Shown: in pieces, positions 53,374-62,108 of the stretch | Position numbering within the stretch: the stretch's first letter is position 1 | How the letters are laid out: every line of letters starts with the position of its first letter | Source: Phormidium ambiguum IAM M-71 | Lineage (GTDB): Bacteria; Cyanobacteriota; Cyanobacteriia; Cyanobacteriales; Aerosakkonemataceae | NCBI RefSeq assembly: GCF_001904725.1 | Contig: NZ_MRCE01000014.1 | Coordinates: forward strand, 125,449 to 189,448 | Reading direction: 5' to 3' | DNA: 64,000 bases | Made by a program: the position numbers and the translations under genes | The notes under the pieces: model-generated | Seen by the model: only the letters and a program-made list of their open reading frames with translations | What the model was told of the DNA's origin: nothing | Database searches by the model: none

Positions 53374-56300
53374 TGCAGAATGTCAATACATCTGGCTCTG
53401 GTTTTAGCCTGAGTGCTACTTCTATTCGTCAGCACATTGGTACTTTAATGCTGACCATAGCAGTATTAGTAATGGGAATTTTCTTTCTCACTCAACTGCA
53501 AGTTGATTTATTACCTTCTATTACTTATCCCCGTATTGGTGTGCGTTTGAGTGCCCCTGGTGTTTCCCCAGAAGTGGGAGTTGACGAAATTACTAAACCT
53601 TTGGAAGAAGCATTAAGTGCTACCGAAGGAGTTGTACAAGTTTATTCCCAAACTCGTGAAGGACAAGTCAGTTTAGACTTGTACTTTGAACCGGGAGGAA
53701 ATATTGACCAAGCACTTAACGATGCGACTGCGGCATTCAACCGTGCGCGGGGAAGATTACCAGAAAATATTGAAGATCCGCGCTTATTTAAAATCGACCC
53801 TTCCCAATTACCTGTATATGAGTTTGCTTTGCAATCTCCATCTTTAAGTGATGCTGATTTACGGGTGTTTGCTGATGAGGAATTATCCCGTGAATTAAAC
53901 GTAGTTTCAGGGGTAGCATCAGTTGATGTTTCTGGAGGTGTACAAGAGGAAATTAGAGTCAAAATTGACTTAAAACGTTTACAAGCGTTAGGGGTGAGTT
54001 TAACTGATGTTTTAAATGGGTTAGAAGAACGCAATCAAGATGTTTCTGGTGGGCGGTTACGAGGACAGGATGCTGAACCTTTAACTCGGACTGTTGGCAG
54101 ATTTCGAGATGCGGAAGAAATTAGAAATTTATCATTTAATGTGTCAGGAACCGGGGCAAGTTCTGGGTCAATAAATCCCGATCGCCGAGTTTATTTACGC
54201 GATTTCGCTGAAGTAATTGACGGGACGGAAGAACAAAGAGTTTTTGTATTTTTAAATGGGGAACCAGCCGTTAAAGTTAGTATCACTAAACAACAAGATG
54301 CTAATACTATTGCGGTTGTAGATGGAGTTAAAAAACGCTTAGAAGAACTGCGGAAAGGCGGATTAATTACTGAAGATATGCAAATAGTGGCGACTTTAGA
54401 TGAATCGAGGTTTATCAATAACTCGATCGCTAACGTCACTAGTTCCGGTTTAATTGGTGCAGGATTAGCTGCGATCGCGGTTCTGTTATTTTTAGGTTCA
54501 CTGCGGCAAACTTTAATTATTGTAATTGCGATTCCTTTAGCCACAATTGCCGCCATTATTTTAATGCAATTATTTGGCCTTTCGATTAACATTTTTAGTT
54601 TAGGTGGTTTGGCGCTTGGTGTGGGGATTGTGGTCGATAACTCGATCGTCATGATGGAGACAATTGCCGAAGGCGCTGGGTTAACTCCCGGAAAAGATTC
54701 TCGGACTCGTCTGAGTTCTAAACAGTTAATTGAAAGTGCAGTTAGTAGCAGTCAAAGTGTAGAATCTGCTTTACTTGCTTCCACAACTACTAACTTAGTT
54801 TCAGTTTTACCATTCTTGTTAATTGGTGGTTTCTTTTCCCTACTTTTCAGTGAATTAATTCTTACCATTAGTTTCTCTGTTGCTGCTTCGATGATTGTCG
54901 CTTTAACAGTTGTACCAATGATCTGTTCTCGACTATTAGCGATTCGTTGGTCTAGTAGAGTAGGTAACTTTTGGTTTTTGCGAAAATTCAACGAACGATT
55001 TGAAGCAGCAATGGGGAGTTACAGGCGTTTTTTAGGATTTATATTGCGGTTTCGAGTCATAGTAATTTTGACAGCTTTCCTGGTTTTGGGTGGTGGTAGT
55101 TTGTGGATGGTAGGACAAATTCCTCAAGAAATTTTGCCGAGAATTAATACTGGACAAGCAAATTTGATTGCTATATTTCCTCCCGGAACTACCCTAGAAA
55201 CTAACCGGAAAGTAATGACAATTGTGGATGAAATTATCCGCAAACAACCAGAAACAGAGTATGCTTTCTCTACTGCTGGTGGTTCTTTATTTGCAGGGAA
55301 TACTAATGCTAATCCAACTCGGAGTACGAGTACAATTACTTTCAAACCGGGAACAGATGTAGCTGCTTTCGTGCAAAAAGTTACGCGGGAATTTGACAAA
55401 TTAAATTTAGCTGGAATTCGTTTGCGCGTCAGTCCGGGTCAGGTTAGAGGTATTATTTTAAGTAATTCACCTGTGAGAGGTGCAGATGTGGATATTATTC
55501 TGCAAGGTGAAGATGAACAAAGTTTGCAACGTGCAGGAAGACAAGTATTAGCTGCATTGGATGAAAAGGCAACTCTAGTACAGTTTCGTCCTGATGCAGA
55601 CGATCGCCAACCGGAAATTCAAATTCGTCCTGATTGGGAAAGAGTTGCTAGTTTAGGATTAAATACCAGAGAAATAGGCGATACCATTCAAACTGCGATC
55701 GAAGGTTCTATTCCCACACAATTACAAAGAGGTAATCGTTTAGTTGATGTGAGAGTGCAGTTAAATCAAGAATCTGTACAACGCGCTTCTCAAATCGAAC
55801 AAATTCCCTTATTTGTTAACAATAATGCCTTAATTCGTTTGGGTGATGTCGCCACAATTGCAGACGGACAAGCACCTGGCGAAGTGCAAAGAATTAACCA
55901 AAGACAAGTTTTCATTATTGCGGGAAGTTTGAACAAAGGTGCTAGTTTAAGTGAAGCTTTAAAACAAGTAGATTCTGTTTTAGCAGAAACTAAATTACCA
56001 GAAGGTGTTTCAATCTTACCTAGTTCCAACGCAGAAACTAATCGACAGTTGCAAAATTCTTTAAAGATTTTGGGAGGTTTAGCAGCTTTCTTAGTATTTG
56101 TAGTAATGGCGGTGCAATATAACTCGCTGATCGATCCGTTAGTAATTATGTTGACTGTACCGTTAGCTTTGGCGGGGGGAATTTTCGGACTTTATATTAC
56201 CCAAACTGCGATCGGTGCTACGGTGTTAGTTGGTGCAGTGTTATTGGTGGGAATTGTTGTTAACAATGCGATTATTTTGGTGGAAATGGCGAACCAAATT

Positions 56301-56567
56301 CGAGATCAAGAAGGACTCGATCGCACTACTGCAATTTTACAAGCTGCACCCCAACGTTTACGCCCAATTTTAATGACAACTATCACCACTGTTTTAGGTT
56401 TATTCCCCTTAGCTTTGGGAATGGGTGAAGGTTCGGAATTTTTACAACCTTTGGGTGTAGTTGTGTTTTCTGGTTTATCTTTAGCAACGTTATTAACGTT
56501 GTTTATTATTCCCTGTTTTTACACCTTGCTGCATGATTTCCCCTTCGGAAAAAGGTTGTTTGGGTAA
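53370..56567 (+). CDS. RND efflux transporter (AcrB/HAE1-type inner-membrane pump)
   Basis: Proton-driven pump of 1065 residues. TM1 region IGTLMLTIAVLVMGIFFLTQ is followed by the porter domain (ITYPRIGVRLSAPGVSPE; TREGQVSLDLYF). The TM4 motif GVGIVVDNSIVMMETIAEG carries the paired acidic/Asn proton-relay residues, and the second half repeats it as VGIVVNNAIILVEMANQ. Two large periplasmic loops are intact. It forms an operon with the upstream adaptor (ATGA overlap at 53370-53373). No outer-membrane TolC-like gene is adjacent; a shared one elsewhere is likely. Substrate unknown: drugs, metabolites or organic ions are all possible. Confidence 0.93.
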   Translation: MMQNVNTSGSGFSLSATSIRQHIGTLMLTIAVLVMGIFFLTQLQVDLLPSITYPRIGVRLSAPGVSPEVGVDEITKPLEEALSATEGVVQVYSQTREGQVSLDLYFEPGGNIDQALNDATAAFNRARGRLPENIEDPRLFKIDPSQLPVYEFALQSPSLSDADLRVFADEELSRELNVVSGVASVDVSGGVQEEIRVKIDLKRLQALGVSLTDVLNGLEERNQDVSGGRLRGQDAEPLTRTVGRFRDAEEIRNLSFNVSGTGASSGSINPDRRVYLRDFAEVIDGTEEQRVFVFLNGEPAVKVSITKQQDANTIAVVDGVKKRLEELRKGGLITEDMQIVATLDESRFINNSIANVTSSGLIGAGLAAIAVLLFLGSLRQTLIIVIAIPLATIAAIILMQLFGLSINIFSLGGLALGVGIVVDNSIVMMETIAEGAGLTPGKDSRTRLSSKQLIESAVSSSQSVESALLASTTTNLVSVLPFLLIGGFFSLLFSELILTISFSVAASMIVALTVVPMICSRLLAIRWSSRVGNFWFLRKFNERFEAAMGSYRRFLGFILRFRVIVILTAFLVLGGGSLWMVGQIPQEILPRINTGQANLIAIFPPGTTLETNRKVMTIVDEIIRKQPETEYAFSTAGGSLFAGNTNANPTRSTSTITFKPGTDVAAFVQKVTREFDKLNLAGIRLRVSPGQVRGIILSNSPVRGADVDIILQGEDEQSLQRAGRQVLAALDEKATLVQFRPDADDRQPEIQIRPDWERVASLGLNTREIGDTIQTAIEGSIPTQLQRGNRLVDVRVQLNQESVQRASQIEQIPLFVNNNALIRLGDVATIADGQAPGEVQRINQRQVFIIAGSLNKGASLSEALKQVDSVLAETKLPEGVSILPSSNAETNRQLQNSLKILGGLAAFLVFVVMAVQYNSLIDPLVIMLTVPLALAGGIFGLYITQTAIGATVLVGAVLLVGIVVNNAIILVEMANQIRDQEGLDRTTAILQAAPQRLRPILMTTITTVLGLFPLALGMGEGSEFLQPLGVVVFSGLSLATLLTLFIIPCFYTLLHDFPFGKRLFG

Positions 56568-56593
56568 TCAGCTAATTTATTGACTAAATATTG

Positions 56594-56645
56594 AGGCACG
56601 TTGTTGAGCTTTACCTCTAATGCTTAACAACGTGCCTTTTTTAGA
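56594..56645 (+). terminator. hairpin terminator after the RND operon, similar in design to the RAYT REPs
   Basis: Arms aggcacgttgttgagc (56594-56609) and gcttaacaacgtgcct (56622-56637) pair with one G-T wobble; a T run follows directly. It is a good intrinsic terminator for the pump. Its cacgttgttgagctt arm resembles the cacgtagttgggctt arm of the REPs at 40250 and 40923. Confidence 0.8.
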
Positions 56646-56704
56646 TTAATATACTTAAGATAGCTGACTCAAGCTATCTTAATTACTTAAAAAATCTGCA
56701 AAAT

Positions 56705-57622
56705 ATGTCTCCCGATCGAGTTAGTGAGTATTTAGAAACAATCAAAAAATTTTTTAATTTCAATACTATTATTGAGGAATCAGTTGACGAAAATACAACT
56801 GTAAAGTATTACGAACAAAGTGAATACGGCTATCGGGTTTATCACTCCGGTCAAGGTTATATTCACATGGCAATAAATTATGATGGAGTATTTAATAGTG
56901 ATGGATATTACGAACAAGCCAGAATCGTCAATCGGCAAATCCAAGAAATTCAAGCTGTAAAGGTTTTAGAATTAGGTTGTGGTAAAGGGGTTAATAGTAT
57001 TTTTCTTGCCAATCAAAACCCAAATGTTAATTTTAGGGGTATAGACTTAACGCCGTTACATATATCTTATGCACAGAAGAAATCAAAAGATTTAAAAAAT
57101 GTTCACTTTAGTCTGGGTAACTTTCAAAACCTTAATTTTATTAGTGAACAAAGTTTTAACTTAATATTTGAAGTTGAAAGTATTTGCCATGCAACAAATA
57201 TGAAATTAATGCTTGATGAAGCTTATCGGGTGCTAAAACCAGGAGGACGTTTAATAGTTATTGATGGCTTTCGGGAAAATCATTTCAGTCAACACAGTTC
57301 AGAACTGCAAACTGCTGCTGTACTTGTGGAAAAATGTATGGGTGTTGCTAAAAACTTCCTAGAAATTGACGAATGGTTGGAGATTGCGAAAGCAAGTAAG
57401 TTTAAAATTTTAAGTGTCGAAAATTTGTCGGATGCGGTTATGCCAACTATGTTAAAGTTACAAAATTTGGCTCAAAGATACTTTAAAAAAAGTCTCCGCG
57501 CCCGCTTTTTAAAGTTAGTCATGCCACCTTACTTGGTGAGAAATTCTGTTGCTGGACTTTTGATGCCAGAAACGATCGCAGCTAAGGTTCATGGCTACTA
57601 TGTAATTATTCTAGAACGGTGA
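56705..57622 (+). CDS. SAM-dependent methyltransferase, substrate unknown
   Basis: Protein of 305 residues with a class I methyltransferase core: motif I VLELGCGKGVNSIFLA, motif II acidic loop FRGIDLTPLHISYAQ, and AYRVLKPGGRLIVIDGFRE at motif post-III. The N-terminal ~90 residues (KYYEQSEYGYRVYHSGQGYI) form a cap typical of small-molecule methyltransferases. The C-terminus is helical and basic (KKSLRARFLKLVMPPYL). The substrate cannot be read from sequence. It is convergent with the amidohydrolase, 12 bp between stops, and is not obviously part of a biosynthetic cluster. Confidence 0.8.
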   Translation: MSPDRVSEYLETIKKFFNFNTIIEESVDENTTVKYYEQSEYGYRVYHSGQGYIHMAINYDGVFNSDGYYEQARIVNRQIQEIQAVKVLELGCGKGVNSIFLANQNPNVNFRGIDLTPLHISYAQKKSKDLKNVHFSLGNFQNLNFISEQSFNLIFEVESICHATNMKLMLDEAYRVLKPGGRLIVIDGFRENHFSQHSSELQTAAVLVEKCMGVAKNFLEIDEWLEIAKASKFKILSVENLSDAVMPTMLKLQNLAQRYFKKSLRARFLKLVMPPYLVRNSVAGLLMPETIAAKVHGYYVIILER

Positions 57623-57634
57623 ACTGTTACCTGA

Positions 57635-59116
57635 TTAAACTGTAACTTGCGATCGCTTTAAATAACGCCCTTGAGGAGAACCGATTATTTGAGTGCGATC
57701 GTAAATCAAATTCCCGCGCAAAAATGTATTTTTGACTCTTCCTGTTAACTCCATTCCCTCAAAAGGAGTGTAACCTTGTTGGGAAAAAGATTCCGCAGCA
57801 CGTACCACAAAAGTTTCATTGGGATCGACTAAAACTAGATCGGCATCATAACCAATAGCGATGTCTCCTTTTTGCGATAAACCAAATCTTTGGGCGGGAT
57901 TCCAACATAGTAATTTTGCCATTTGATTGTAAGACATTCCCCTTTTGCTTCCTTCACTAATCAAGCCAGAAAGCAAATATTCTGTTCCACCAAAGCCAGA
58001 TTTAGCTAACCAAATATTGTTCGGATCTCGCAAACTAGCTTTTTGTTCCGCCGAACAGCAAGCGTGATCGCTGACAATCCAATCTATCTGATTTTCTAAT
58101 ACTGCATTCCATAAAAATTCCACATCTGCACGAGGACGAATCGGGGGATTAACTTTAGCCCATTTACCTGTAGGCGCATTTACATCTAATAGTAAATGAC
58201 CGATCGTAACTTCTCGTTTAAAGTTAATATGAGGAAAAGTTTTTTGCATCATTAACGCTGCTTCGACAGCTTTGCGAGAACTAAGATGCAGCAAGTTAAT
58301 GTTGACACAATTCGTTTCGTGAGCCAAATAAGATGCAATACAAATTGCTAATCCTTCTGAGTGGGGAGGACGGGCGGCGCTATAAGCATTAAGTCCTGTT
58401 AGGCTAGTATCTTGCTGCACAATTTTCGTGTAAGCATTGAGAATTTCCGCGATTTCACAATGCAAACTGAGGCTAATTATGTTTTGTCGATCGGGATAAT
58501 GTTCTCTAAGTTTAGACAATCCTCGCATGATAAATTCAAAGTGGGCTAAGTCGTAGCGATCGTCCTTATTAATCATTAAAAACAAATTTTGCTGATCGGA
58601 AAGTCCATGTAAACCATATCCGCCATAAAACATAAAAATTTTGAAGGAAGCAACGCCGTGTTCCTCAAATAACCATTGCATTTCGTCAATATGCTGCGGG
58701 CTAATTGGCGCGATATGATAACCGTAATCAACAAAAAAATTGCCCGATGACAAAGCTAATACTTCGGGAAAAAATTCCTTGTAAGATCCACCTTTATTCA
58801 GGTAATATTTACCTGTGCGAATATAGTTTAAAGTAGTAGTGACTCCTCCCATTGCAGCTGCTTTGCTTTCGCTAATTGCATCTTGCTCCAGAGGTTGATA
58901 AATCCCAATATGTGTATGAGCATCAACCACTCCGGGAAAACCAAGTAAATTTTGTGCGTCGAACACCTCTTTACCCTGTTCTGGGCTAATTTGTGGCGAA
59001 ATTTGACTAAATTTACCATCCTTAATTCCCAGATCCAAACATTCTACTGATGATTCATTGGGACGAACTACACGGACATTTTTGATAATTCTATCCAGCA
59101 ATAGAGTTTCAGACAT
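57635..59116 (-). CDS. cyclic amidohydrolase (dihydroorotase/hydantoinase family)
   Basis: Binuclear-metal amidohydrolase of 493 residues from the ATG at 59116 (MSETLLLDRIIKNVRVV); the frame is open 7 residues further up. HxH metal ligands are in VDAHTHIGIY, the carboxylated Lys in SFKIFMFYGG, later His in SLHCEI and LLHLSS, and the catalytic Asp in SDHACCS. The C-terminus has GYDADLVLVDP, the family's beta-sandwich motif. It may hydrolyse hydantoin, dihydropyrimidine or allantoin-like rings. Classical dihydroorotase would lack the long DRYDLAHFEF section, so PyrC is less likely. Partner genes for pyrimidine breakdown are absent. Confidence 0.85.
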   Translation of the reverse strand: MSETLLLDRIIKNVRVVRPNESSVECLDLGIKDGKFSQISPQISPEQGKEVFDAQNLLGFPGVVDAHTHIGIYQPLEQDAISESKAAAMGGVTTTLNYIRTGKYYLNKGGSYKEFFPEVLALSSGNFFVDYGYHIAPISPQHIDEMQWLFEEHGVASFKIFMFYGGYGLHGLSDQQNLFLMINKDDRYDLAHFEFIMRGLSKLREHYPDRQNIISLSLHCEIAEILNAYTKIVQQDTSLTGLNAYSAARPPHSEGLAICIASYLAHETNCVNINLLHLSSRKAVEAALMMQKTFPHINFKREVTIGHLLLDVNAPTGKWAKVNPPIRPRADVEFLWNAVLENQIDWIVSDHACCSAEQKASLRDPNNIWLAKSGFGGTEYLLSGLISEGSKRGMSYNQMAKLLCWNPAQRFGLSQKGDIAIGYDADLVLVDPNETFVVRAAESFSQQGYTPFEGMELTGRVKNTFLRGNLIYDRTQIIGSPQGRYLKRSQVTV

Positions 59117-59220
59117 AGCGTTTCTTGTTACACTCAATTAAACTAATTATTTAAAATAAAACTCCTAGCACCAAAATTATATAGCAATCCTAAATCAATT
59201 GTAAGAATTTCTCCTTTTCT

Positions 59221-59253
59221 TCTCTCTGCGTCCTCTGTGCCTCTGCGGTTCAA
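59221..59253 (-). repeat. inverted copy of the 'ttgaaccgc...gacgcagagag' dispersed repeat
   Basis: Reads tctctctgcgtcctctgtgc then ctctgcggttcaa on the plus strand, the complement of the family at 5086, 30898 and 38803. It is intergenic here, between the divergent amidohydrolase and hydroxylase-like genes. Confidence 0.78.
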
Positions 59254-59319
59254 AAAAAATCTTTTTCACAAATCATTTAGACTTACTATAACACTTACAC
59301 AAATTCAGGAGAAAAGACA

Positions 59320-60114
59320 ATGACAACATTTACCGAATATAACTTAGACCCGAAACAGTTTACCTTTCTCAAGGATTTACAAGAAAAATGGCAAACAATT
59401 AGAGATGAATTCACAAACTTTAAAAATCAAGCTTCCCAGGAAGAATTGCAGTTTACCTTGGATGTCATGGGGCCAAAAAATAAAACCATTAAGACAAAAG
59501 GTAACTCTAAATATAGTGCTTTTGGAGTGTTATTTCAAGGGATGTTTATTGAAAAATTTATTCAATGCTATCAAATTCAATATCCTCAATATGAATCACA
59601 AGATGTTCCTCACAAAGCACTAGAATTAAGAGAAAAATATTTTCCTCAGTTATGTAGTGCGATCGCCAAAACCAACGATATCAACGATGATATTCTCAGA
59701 AACGTCTACTTTGGTACATTTCATCCAGGGTTAGATGTCAAACTTCATATTAACTATAATCTCCATACAAATCGCGGATATTTAGGATTAATTGTTCCGG
59801 CTGGAGATGTGGCGATGAAAATCTGTCACGATAAACTTTATTGGCATGAAGGAAAATTTTTAGTTTTAGATCATAGCTATCCCCATTGCCCTCATAATTA
59901 CACAAATTACGATCGAACTGTGTTGGTTGTAGATTTCTTTAAAACTGATAAACCTAGAGCCGAAGTAATACAGTTTGAACAGGAATCAGTCAAAGACAGG
60001 ATGCAAGAAAATCCTTATAGTTTAGGTGTTTTTGGAAAGAACGATAAAGCTACAGAAGAAGACTTTATTAAATATGGTTTAAGTCATCAATTGGAATGGG
60101 ATAAAGCTATGTAA
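59320..60114 (+). CDS. aspartyl/asparaginyl beta-hydroxylase-like protein
   Basis: Fe(II)/2-oxoglutarate-type protein of 264 residues. The core motif region is FHPGLDVKLHINYNLHTNRG, which contains the first iron-binding His, followed by RGYLGLIVPAGDVAMKICHD. HPHCPHN... occurs as LDHSYPHCPHNYTNYDRTVL, with the second His and the Arg that binds 2-oxoglutarate. These match AspH-family and LpxO-type dioxygenases. The N-terminal ~100 residues are helical and charged. It is divergent from the amidohydrolase. The substrate could be a peptide, lipid or free amino acid; none is indicated. Confidence 0.82.
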   Translation: MTTFTEYNLDPKQFTFLKDLQEKWQTIRDEFTNFKNQASQEELQFTLDVMGPKNKTIKTKGNSKYSAFGVLFQGMFIEKFIQCYQIQYPQYESQDVPHKALELREKYFPQLCSAIAKTNDINDDILRNVYFGTFHPGLDVKLHINYNLHTNRGYLGLIVPAGDVAMKICHDKLYWHEGKFLVLDHSYPHCPHNYTNYDRTVLVVDFFKTDKPRAEVIQFEQESVKDRMQENPYSLGVFGKNDKATEEDFIKYGLSHQLEWDKAM

Positions 60115-60117
60115 TAT

Positions 60118-60174
60118 AAGTAAGTTGTTGCTCTTTATCGCTCTTATCTGGCGCTAAAGCAAAACAACTTACTT
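60118..60174. repeat. hairpin of RAYT-REP-like design
   Basis: Perfect 12-bp outer arms, aagtaagttgtt (60118-60129) and aacaacttactt (60163-60174). The interior has ctcttta and gctaaagc, echoing the RAYT REP core. It begins four bases past the stop of the hydroxylase-like gene and may end its transcript. Confidence 0.7.
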
Positions 60175-60436
60175 CTTTAACAGTCTTGTCATGAAATTGT
60201 GACTAAATTATCAACTTACTAGGGAAGAGTTCGATATGATAAGAAGAGGAACTTTACTTTTTATTCAGCCCCTTCGGGTAACTTGGGTTTAACCAATTTA
60301 CTAATGTTTGGGGCTGTTTTGTTAAAATTATAATTACCTATTTATTTCAATTAGCTAGACATTAAAATTAGTCTAAGTGGATGTAAATGAACTTGCCAAG
60401 GAAAGGGTGAGTCTTTTAATTGTGTCCATTTTTCTT
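60175..60436. other. spacer with possible gene fragments
   Basis: Plus strand 60223-60331 is open and encodes a peptide ending SAPSGNLGLTNLLMFGAVLL-KL-stop, which looks like the end of a membrane protein but lacks a start. Minus strand, just below the mod remnant, is open down to a stop at 60351 (EKWTQLKDSPFPWQVHLHPL ...). I cannot identify either; both may be relics of deleted genes. Confidence 0.4.
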
Positions 60437-60873
60437 TAAAAACTTCTGCAAAAAGCTAAAGTAGCTCCAGCTAAAATTCCAGGTAAAGCCAAAGGAAAAC
60501 TTACTCACCAAAAAACATGAAATTCCGAAGCTCCCAAAGTTCTAGCTACTCTTGGTAAATTACCATCAATTTGCTCAAAAGCTCATTTTTTCCCAATAAC
60601 ATCAGCAATAAAAAACCGACAACTGTTGGCGGTAAAACCAAGGGAGCAATAAAAATTCCTTCAATTATTGCTTTTCTTTTTTTCCGATAGTCTAACATCC
60701 AATATGCCGCAGATTTCTTCCAGAGAATCTTTCAAACTAGCAGCAGTAGAAACCAGTATTGTAGAGTTAGTTTCAGCAATAATCAATTTTTGCGTAAGCA
60801 TCCTAATACCAACTACCAAAATTAAGCTAGCAAGTATCCAGCCTACGAAAGCAATAATGCGTCTTTTGGTCAT
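60437..60873 (-). pseudogene. fused and decayed modA-modB (molybdate ABC transporter) remnant
   Basis: From the ATG at 60873 the first ~50 residues match the start of ModA, ending in ILVSTAASLKDSLEEI. Around 60711-60716 the sequence switches, with a frame change, to the interior of the ModB permease: AAYWMLDYRKKRKAIIEG, then APLVLPPTVVGFLLL. A further deletion and shift lead to FEQIDGNLPRVARTLGASE. A stop then interrupts FHVFW-VSFPLALPGILAG, and the frame ends after ATLAFCRSF. So most of ModA, parts of ModB and any ATPase are missing. The 70-residue open frame 60661-60873 is not a functional gene. Confidence 0.85.
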
Positions 60874-60957
60874 TTTTTAGTAAAAGAAAGCCGTTAATTG
60901 ACTATTTTAAAATCTTAGTTTGTTGTAAGTATTTAATTACTTACAACAAACTTGTAA

Positions 60958-61539
60958 CTATGCTTTCAATTTAGCGACAACATTCGCCACACTTGCCCCT
61001 AAACTTTTTACTGATTCTTGTTGTTTGGGGTCTACCAAAGTCCCATCAACATTGAAAGCTTCATAAGCTTTTGGAACAGCTATTTGATCGGGAAGGACAA
61101 TTACTTTAATGTTACCTAAGATCGATCGCACAGTCACCAACCCCCGCAAACCGCCCAATGCCCCTGGAGAAGCACTCATAATCGCCGCTACCTTATTAGC
61201 AAAAGCTGCCAAAGGTGGCTCATTTTCCCCTGGACGAGAAGCCCAATCAATAGCATTTTTCAAAACTGGAGTAATCGAACTATTATACTCAGGACAAGCA
61301 ATTAAAAGCCCATCATGAGCAATCATTAACTCCTTAAACTTTCGCGCATTTTCTGGCATTCCCTCAGCCTGTTCTAAATCTTCATCAAATAGCGGCATTG
61401 GCAAATCACGAAAATCAATATAAGTCACTTCCGCACCCACTGCACGCGCTCCATTAGCAGCAACTTGCACTAATTTTTTGTTATAAGAATCCGTGCGAGC
61501 ACTGCCTGCAAAAGCCAAAATTTTGGGCGTATAAGCCAT
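60958..61539 (-). CDS. NAD(P)H-dependent FMN reductase
   Basis: Flavodoxin-like reductase of 193 residues. KILAFAGSARTDSYNKKLVQ is the FMN phosphate-binding loop, DFRDLPMPLFDEDLEQ is the typical second motif, and ACPEYNSSITPVLKNAIDWA with SRPGENEPP contacts FMN, where the YN pair is diagnostic. SASPGALGGLRGL follows. These enzymes reduce quinones, chromate or azo compounds, and some protect against oxidative stress. It is on the same strand as the pirin and Q-rich genes, near an HxlR-type regulator, in a likely redox or electrophile response neighbourhood. Confidence 0.9.
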   Translation of the reverse strand: MAYTPKILAFAGSARTDSYNKKLVQVAANGARAVGAEVTYIDFRDLPMPLFDEDLEQAEGMPENARKFKELMIAHDGLLIACPEYNSSITPVLKNAIDWASRPGENEPPLAAFANKVAAIMSASPGALGGLRGLVTVRSILGNIKVIVLPDQIAVPKAYEAFNVDGTLVDPKQQESVKSLGASVANVVAKLKA

Positions 61540-61613
61540 AAATACTGTTCCGTTGCTATGAGTTTATCAATGAACAATTGTTAATTGCTCAGGGCAATTA
61601 TACTATAATCAAA

Positions 61614-62030
61614 TCATCGCTTTTGGCGAGAATTTTGCATGATTTGTTGCAATTGTTGTACCAATTGAGGATTGTCCCGCAATAACTGAATGATCTGTTG
61701 ACTTTGTTTTCCCACTTGTTGTACAAGTTGCGGATTACTTTGAATTTGTTCGAGCAACTGAGGATTTGTTTCCATCAATTGTTGCACTAACATCAGGACT
61801 AATTCAGGATTTTGCAAAAGCAATTGTTGAGCTTGTTCAACTAAAGCAGGATTTTGTTTAATCAACTGTTGTACTTGCTGTAAATCAATACTGCTAGGCG
61901 ATAAATCAGTATTATTAGAGTTTACATTTTGAGCTTTAATTACAGCATCCCCAAAAATTCCGATCGCAGGAAATGCCCAAATAGTCCCCGCCAAAACAGT
62001 AATTAATCCTAACTTAGTAAGTTGCATCAT
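61614..62030 (-). CDS. secreted Gln-rich protein with NP-x-L repeats
   Basis: Protein of 138 residues from the ATG at 62030; a longer frame would start inside a hairpin and is less likely. An N-terminal signal peptide (TKLGLITVLAGTIWAFPAIG) is followed by a spacer and then helical repeats around QNPALVEQAQQLL, QNPELVLMLVQQLM, TNPQLLEQIQS, NPQLVQQVGKQ and DNPQLVQQLQQ. The N-P-x-L-[VL]-x-Q pattern resembles STI1/ubiquilin-type repeats, although homology is not established. It is likely periplasmic. The gene lies between pirin and the FMN reductase on the same strand. Function unknown. Confidence 0.72.
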   Translation of the reverse strand: MMQLTKLGLITVLAGTIWAFPAIGIFGDAVIKAQNVNSNNTDLSPSSIDLQQVQQLIKQNPALVEQAQQLLLQNPELVLMLVQQLMETNPQLLEQIQSNPQLVQQVGKQSQQIIQLLRDNPQLVQQLQQIMQNSRQKR

Positions 62031-62063
62031 TTTTGTTAATCCAGCGAAAAATAGTTTAACCAA

Positions 62064-62103
62064 GTACATAGTTGCACTTTAGCTCTAAAGCGCAACTATG
62101 TAC
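62064..62103. repeat. hairpin of RAYT-REP-like design
   Basis: Arms gtacatagttgcacttta (62064-62081) and taaagcgcaactatgtac (62086-62103), 18 bp with one mismatch, loop of four. Same layout as the REPs at 40250 and 40923, with gta-tagttg outer parts and ctttag inner parts. It lies between pirin and the Q-rich gene and may limit read-through. Confidence 0.8.
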
Positions 62104-62108
62104 CTAAT

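Noticed and set aside
54191-54652. 153-residue minus-strand frame inside the RND pump gene
   Set aside because: Antisense to strongly recognisable AcrB sequence; no independent protein pattern.
60661-60873. 70-residue protein as a separate gene
   Set aside because: It is the truncated start of ModA read out of frame into ModB; annotated as part of a pseudogene.
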